The notes under the pieces are model-generated. The model did no database searches and was not told where the DNA came from. It saw only the letters and a program-made list of their open reading frames with translations. A stretch of 64,000 bases of DNA from the NCBI GenBank assembly GCA_022264855.1, contig JABYQU010000068.1:62001-126000 (forward strand). Reading direction: 5' to 3'. A program made the position numbers and the translations under genes. Shown one piece after another: positions 58,509 to 64,000 of the stretch (positions are counted from its first letter, which is position 1; each line of letters opens with the position of its first letter). Source of the stretch: Lenzites betulinus (lineage: Eukaryota; Basidiomycota; Agaricomycetes; Polyporales; Polyporaceae).

Positions 58509-60712
58509 ATGGTCTCCCCTCTCTGGAAGGCGTGCTCCGAGGGCCACCTCGAAAACGTGGTCCAGCTCCTCAAGGATGCTACCCCGGTCGATATCGAGGT
58601 CAAAGGTTAGCTCCATCTCCGCACGCCCTCCACTTTTTCCTACGCCACGCCGCGTCCAGATCGCATCCCGGATTGACACGTTTCGTCTGAAGATCACACT
58701 GGAGCTACTCCCCTCATCGAGGCGGTCAAGAACGGCCACGTAGAGATCGTCCGTGTCCTTTTGGACAACGGTGTGTACATGCCTGCATTACCCCACAGCG
58801 ACTTGAGCTGATCGCATGTATTTTACCCCAGGTGCGGACCCTACGAACGCCTCCAGCCAGGGCCCGCCGGAGTCGTACACGTCTGACCCAGTGATTCACG
58901 GCCTCATCGGTGTTGCTAGGGGTAAGTTTGCGCATGCCACAGCGCAACCCCAGGAGGCCCCCTACCCTCAGGATATCCCCGTCGAGTCCGCGAACATGGA
59001 TCCCTCTGCAGGCTACTACCCTCCGCCACCTGGCGCCTACTACTACCCGCCCATGCCTGTGCCGCCCCCCATGATGCCCGACGGCTCTATGCCGTACTAC
59101 GTTCCTCCTCCCATCGACCAGAATCAGTCGGGCTTCGGCAATCTACCTCCCCCCGAAATTGCTCGCATGATCCCCTGCAGATACTATCCAGCCTGCCGCT
59201 ACGGTGCTTCGTGCATGTTTGCTCATCCACAAGCCCCGTATATGCAAGGACCCATTCCCCCTCCTGCTCAGTACCCCGCTCTTTACGACCCCATGAACCC
59301 CGGTCCTTACCCCCCACCGACCTACTACCCCGTCCCCCCTACATCCTACGGTGCCTCGCCTAACGGTGCACCGCCGAACCCGATGTCGCCCACCCAACCC
59401 ATGGCACACGGCAGATCTGGTTCTGAGATCATGTCGCCCGTCCATGGACCTTTCAGCCCCGTGAATGGGCAGCCTCCCATACCTTTCGGTGTTTCTCCCG
59501 TGTCTCCTACGTATGGCCACCCAGGGCCCACGCCTATGCCCGGACCTGTCCCTCCCCTCTCGCCCCTTCAGATCCACCCCAATGGCGCACAGTCTCCACC
59601 ACCGCAGGGCATGTATCCTCCCATCTCGCCGGGTGCGCAGAATATGGTCCCCCCTTACCCGATGCCCGCGCAATACCCGCCGCAAGGTATTGTCCGTAAT
59701 GGTGAAGTAGCGGACGTTGTTTCTCCGAAGCCCATGCTACAAGGTCACCCGCAGGGGGAGGCCTATGGGCCCGGACCGATGAATAGGGAAGCCATGACTC
59801 ATCACAGGCGGGGCAGCGCTCGCAGGCCATCCTTCGGTGGCCGTGGAGGCAAGCCACCTTGCCTGTTCTTCCCTTCGGGGCGCTGCAGGAATGGGTGAGT
59901 ACGCCTGCAAATTTACGTCCTTCCTAAGCTCATTGCTTGATTGACAGGGATGAATGCCGTTTCCCCCATGTTCTCCCCGACGGCCCGACAGGCCATCACC
60001 CTCACTTCGCCCCTCGTGGCGGCCCCCGCCCTCGCCCTCCATTCCATAATCATGGTATGGCCGCGTTGGAGGATAAGTTTGCGGCGTTGTCGACGCAGGA
60101 CGTAGGTCACGTGTGTATATAGTGGTTGTAAAACTTCCTGACGGAAATGCCCAGGACAAGGGTCAGGCGCAGAACCGTAATGGCGCTGGCGCGACCACGA
60201 GCGACTCTAGTCGCTCGCATTCGGCGGAGCCGCGCCTCAAAGGCCGCGCGCCAAACTTGAAGCCCCACCAGTATGCCAATGGACCCCGCCCTGACAGGAA
60301 GTTCGCGCCGCCTAAAACTCAGCGTGTTCCCAACGCCGACGAATTCCCTGTGCTCGGTGGCTCATCGCCCTCAATATCGCGGGGCCCGAGCGTGAACGGG
60401 TCGGTCACATCGGCCTACTCCGGCCCCACGGCTGCCCAGGTTCTGCAGGCACCCCCTCCCACTCGTAAGGATGCCCAGGTCAGTCGAGGCAGTACGCCGG
60501 AGCAGGCGCCTCCGGCGCTGATCGAGAAGGTATGTCTCGGAGGTACAGCCAGTTTCTTGATCTAACGTCTTTTCCAGGACGGCCATCCGGAGACCAACGG
60601 TGCTGTCCCCGCCCCACCCGTCGAACAGCACGTCAACAAACTCCCGCTCTCCTTCGCTGCGGCTGCGACCACCGTCCCCGACCCCATCAAGGAGGTGTCC
60701 GTCTCCGCCTAA
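58509..60712 (+). CDS. Ankyrin-repeat and CCCH zinc-finger protein
   Basis: Exons: 58509-58605, 58693-58770, 58832-59894, 59948-60101, 60155-60529 and 60578-60712 (633 residues). Two ankyrin units start the protein (SPLWKACSEGHLENVVQLL; GATPLIEAVKNGHVEIVRVLL). A Pro/Tyr-rich segment leads to a first CCCH finger (CRYYPACRYGASCMFAH, spacing C-x5-C-x5-C-x3-H) and a second one (CLFFPSGRCRNGDECRFPH, C-x7-C-x5-C-x3-H) completed across the intron at 59895-59947. The stretch between is low-complexity Pro/Gly/Met/Tyr. The C-terminal part has DRKFAPPKTQRVPNADEFPVL, a PAM2-like or motif-rich linear region. Such proteins usually bind mRNA; target and role are unknown. Confidence 0.85.
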
Positions 60713-61229
60713 AAAGGACGCTCGGTCCTCGGCTCGTGTTTTACGTCGTGGTCTTGCCCTCGTCGATCTCGTGCATGTGTTCTCCGTGTCTCATCGGGCT
60801 CCGGTGTATTCTGTATCTCTCTGGCTATCCTGTTTGCTCACAGCGTTGAGGACCTGGCGCTACAGCTGTCACTATTATGTCCTCCGGACCCACCACTCCG
60901 CCCTTCTGCATACACAGCTGTCCCCACTATCCATACATTCTGCACTGTTTTCACACCCCATATTTAGATGCTCACCACGCCGTCTTGTTTATCGCTCCGT
61001 TCTTGATGTTGTCACACGCATAAAAGCACACTTTTGACGATCTACTATCGTAGCATCACTCTATGTCGTAGCTATACTTCCCCGCCAACTACCATACACC
61101 CGGCCGCCACAGTCCCTGCTGACCCCGCTGCTTCTAATTGATACACAGAGTTTTTGCTGTCGGGCTTCTTCACCGCCGGAAACGATCTTCGTTGTGCCCT
61201 TTTGGAACCTCCGCCCGCCCCGTCTCCGT
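60713..61229. other. Convergent 3' region, ankyrin-CCCH / ADE5,7
   Basis: A 517-bp tail-to-tail gap, C/T-rich on the plus strand, with no gene recognised. Confidence 0.45.
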
Positions 61230-64000
61230 TCAACTCCACGCGCTCAAGTTGCGCATCTCCACTCCGCTCTGCGCGGTCACTTCTCCGATCCTGTACACGA
61301 CCTTCTCGCCCGCGCGCTGCAGCGCTTCGATCGCGCCCGCGGCGCACTCCGGGGCGACCACGAGGACCATACCGAGCCCGTTATTGAACGTGCGCGCCAT
61401 CTCGCGCGGCTCGACGCCGCCGTGCTGCATCAGGAAGCGGAAGACGGGGGGCAGCTCCCACGTTGATGCATCGATAAAGCAGCCCGTCCCGCGCGGGAGC
61501 ACGCGCGGCACGTTCTCGACGAACCCGCCACCGGTGATGTGCGACATGCCCTTCAGCAGCCCCGCCTGCGCCGCGGGCAGCACGCCCGCGACGTAGATGC
61601 GCGTCGGCGTGAGCAGCGCGCGTCCAAGCGTCTGCTCCGCGTCCCACGGGCACGGGTCTGTGTACGAGAGCCCGGTGCGCGCGACGATCTTGCGCACGAG
61701 CGAGAACCCGTTCGAGTGCAGGCCCGACGACGGGAGCCCGAGCAGGATGTCGCCGGGGGCGATCGTGGGCTGCGGCAGGATCAGGCTGCGCTCAACAGCA
61801 CCCACCGCGAAGCCGGCGAGGTCGTAGTCACCTGATGGCAGCGAAGTCAGCGGGCGACGCCAAGTTTCCAGACACGGGTCAAATTTAGAGAGCAACTTGC
61901 CGTCGTGGTACATGCTGGGCATTTCGGCCGTCTCACCACCGATGAGGGCGCATCCCGCCTGTACACAGCCGTCCGCGATACCCTTCACGACGCGCGTCGC
62001 CACGGCCACGTCCAGCTTGCTGCACGCGAAGTAGTCCAGGAAATACAGCGGCTCAGCGCCCTGCACAAGGAGGTCGTTGACCGACATCGCCACGAGGTCG
62101 ATGCCTGGGAGCGAGTCAGCACCACTCGGAGGCACACATCGGAGTTGCACGCATTAACATACCGACAAAGTCATGCAGACCAACGTCCATAGCCACGCGC
62201 AGCTTCGTGCCGACGCCGTCGGTCCCGCTGACCAGCACCGGGTCTGTGTACCCGGTGGCCTTGAGGTCGAAGACACCGCCGAAGCCTCCGATCTCGGCGT
62301 CCGCGCCTGCTCTGCGCGTCGCGCGGACGTATGGTTTGATCGCTTCGACGAGGGCGTTCCCTGCGTCTACGGAGACACCAGCCTGTGCGTATGTGAGTCC
62401 TGTGACGGGTGTGGTTGACAACGCTCTGCGAACGCGCAAAATCAGCGAGGCCGGGTGAGATGGCGCATGATAGCTGAGACGCACCTGTGGGCGATATCGC
62501 GCCTGAAGACTTTGCCTTCGAATTCGACGTTCGCAACCCCCGCATATGCAGCATCCAGCGCGCCTTGTAGGGTAGGCGCGAAAGCGGAAACGACCAACAC
62601 GCGGCCACCGGAAGTAACGACCTTCCCGTCCACCGTGGAGGTTCCCGCGTGGAAAGCGACGACATCTGGCACCTGTCATATTAACGACGATCCCGCAGCC
62701 ATAATGGCACTACATACCGGTGGGCATTTGACCAACAGTGATTTCCTTGCCCTTGGCGTAACTTCCTGGGTATCCTTGCGAGGCTACTACGACGGAAACA
62801 CCGTATCCTGGTCTTGTCTTAACCTCCACTGAGTCGAGGCGGTGCTCCGCGCAGGCCTGGCAAATGAAATGTTAGTCGCAGATTTTCTGACGAGAAAAAT
62901 GTGGCCGTACGAGGAGGATGGATGCCAAATCCGTCTCAGGATCGAGTAGCAATACCAAGGCCTCCGTCTCAGGGTCCCCAAAGCGGACGTTGTATTCCAG
63001 GACCTTGGGCCCGTCCTGGGTGAGCATCAGGCCGGTAAAAAGCATCCCGACGAAGGGATATCCTAAGCATGCCGTCGTTGGTGGGTAGAACTGTACTTTT
63101 GCCCGAAGTATGCTCACCCTCCTTCCTCATGCCACTGATGGTGGGCTGAAGCACCTCTTTAGTGATGCGGTCCAGAATATCAGGCGTAGCGACAGGCGCG
63201 GGTGCATATGCACCCATGCCGCCGGTGTTGGGACCGGTGTCACCCTCGCCGATCCGCTTGTGGTCCTGCGCTGCAGGAAGAGCCGTGACGGTGTATCCGT
63301 CGGAGAACGCGAGCACGGACACTTCAGGCCCGGTCAAGAGCTCCTCAACGACAACTTCTTGCCCTGAGAAAAATATATTCTCAATGATAGTAGTATACAC
63401 GGATTGTATGGTCGCAGACCTGCTGCACCGAAGACGTTGTCCACCATGATCTCCTTGAGACCGGCGATGGCCTCATCTACTGTGTCGGGTAGGAGCACGC
63501 CCTTGCCCGCGGCGAGGCCGCTGGCCTTGAGGACGACGTTGAAGCCGCACGTCCGGACGTACTGGACAGCTTGATCGAACTCCGTGGACGCAAAGACCTT
63601 GAATTTGGCGGTCGGGATTTGATGCCGGCCCATAAACGCCTTCGAGAACGCCTTTGATCCTTCCATACGCGCCGCGAGCGCAGTAGGCCCGAACACCGGG
63701 ATGCCAACTTGCGGAATGTTAGAACTGGATGGGAGAGGGCAATGCAACATACCTTTCCGGAAGTGTGTTTCGACACCATCAACGAGCGGTTGTTCAGGAC
63801 CGGGGAGAACTAGTGAAACCTAGAGAGCACCTGTACTCTGTATCGATGTGCAGCGTAGATTGGACAGTGCACACCTTGTTCTCGATAGCAAATGCAACGA
63901 GTGCAGGGAAATCCGAAGGCGACAAATTGACGTTCGTAGTTTTGGGCTCGAGCGCCGTGCCTCCATTACCGGGACAGACGAAAATGTGGTCGACGAGCGG
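61230..64000 (-). CDS. ADE5,7: Bifunctional GARS-AIRS purine enzyme ADE5,7 (N-terminus beyond window)
   Basis: Exons within the window: >64000-63875, 63819-63753, 63707-63420, 63363-63118, 63062-62911, 62856-62718, 62665-62485, 62425-62163, 62104-61901 and 61831-61230. The GARS half has the ATP-grasp marks [49 protein letters not shown] and [14 protein letters not shown]. It passes directly into the AIRS half at [21 protein letters not shown], with [44 protein letters not shown] and [16 protein letters not shown]. The two enzymes catalyse steps 2 and 5 of purine synthesis. Only a short stretch of the N-terminus is missing. The intron 61832-61900 begins with GC (GACG/GCAAGT) and is 69 nt, open in frame; removing it restores [15 protein letters not shown]. 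Confidence 0.95.

Overview
The window is nuclear DNA of a basidiomycete fungus, most likely a mushroom-forming Agaricomycete. Genes are compact and broken by many 45-65 nt GT-AG introns. Both strands are used about equally, and the families present are fungal: a BCK1-type MAPKKK, GID8, Cut8/STS1, a CAS1-type polysaccharide O-acetyltransferase, a fused PABA synthase and a fused GARS-AIRS. I rebuilt 28 protein-coding genes by joining open frames at plausible splice sites and checking that reading phase and family motifs ran across each junction. I found no convincing tRNA, rRNA, CRISPR array or intact transposon.

Left part (1-20 kb). In order: the 5' half of a BCK1-like kinase (-, cut by the left edge), GID8 (-), RRP15 (-), an ankyrin-DIL protein (+), a dienelactone-hydrolase/SnoaL-like protein with several tiny exons including one of 6 nt (+), a rhomboid protease (+), a CAS1-like membrane acyltransferase (+) and Cut8/STS1 (+).

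Middle part (20-33 kb). This stretch is visibly GC-richer, with longer gene-free gaps. It holds a PPR-like protein without an obvious start (+), a REXO4-like exonuclease that lacks the first catalytic acid motif (+), an unrecognised coiled-coil protein (+), a secreted pectin methylesterase with 12 exons (+), VTA1 (-) and a stress-type short-chain dehydrogenase (+). An inverted-repeat element resembling a MITE lies at 20182-20316.

Right part (33-64 kb). In order: an arrestin-like protein (-), a GNAT acetyltransferase (-), the RNase P/MRP subunit POP3 (+), dCMP deaminase with an N-terminal P-loop domain (+), TTI1 (-), PABA synthase (+), a 2OG-Fe(II) oxygenase (-), the NEDD8-conjugating enzyme UBC12 (+), NOP6 (+), the Golgi t-SNARE SED5 (-), a bacterial-type (GpsA) glycerol-3-phosphate dehydrogenase with an added N-terminal leader (+), an ankyrin-CCCH zinc-finger protein (+) and the fused purine enzyme ADE5,7 (-, cut by the right edge).

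Most genes are housekeeping and do not form an obvious cluster or pathway. Loose themes are ribosome and RNA work (RRP15, NOP6, POP3), ubiquitin-like and proteasome control (GID8, Cut8, UBC12), membrane traffic (VTA1, SED5, arrestin-like, DIL protein) and nucleotide/folate supply (dCMP deaminase, PABA synthase, ADE5,7). I see no clearly new multi-gene system. The most unusual items are the degenerate REXO4-like protein, the 6-nt exon, the bacterial-type G3P dehydrogenase, two GC-AG introns and the inverted-repeat element.
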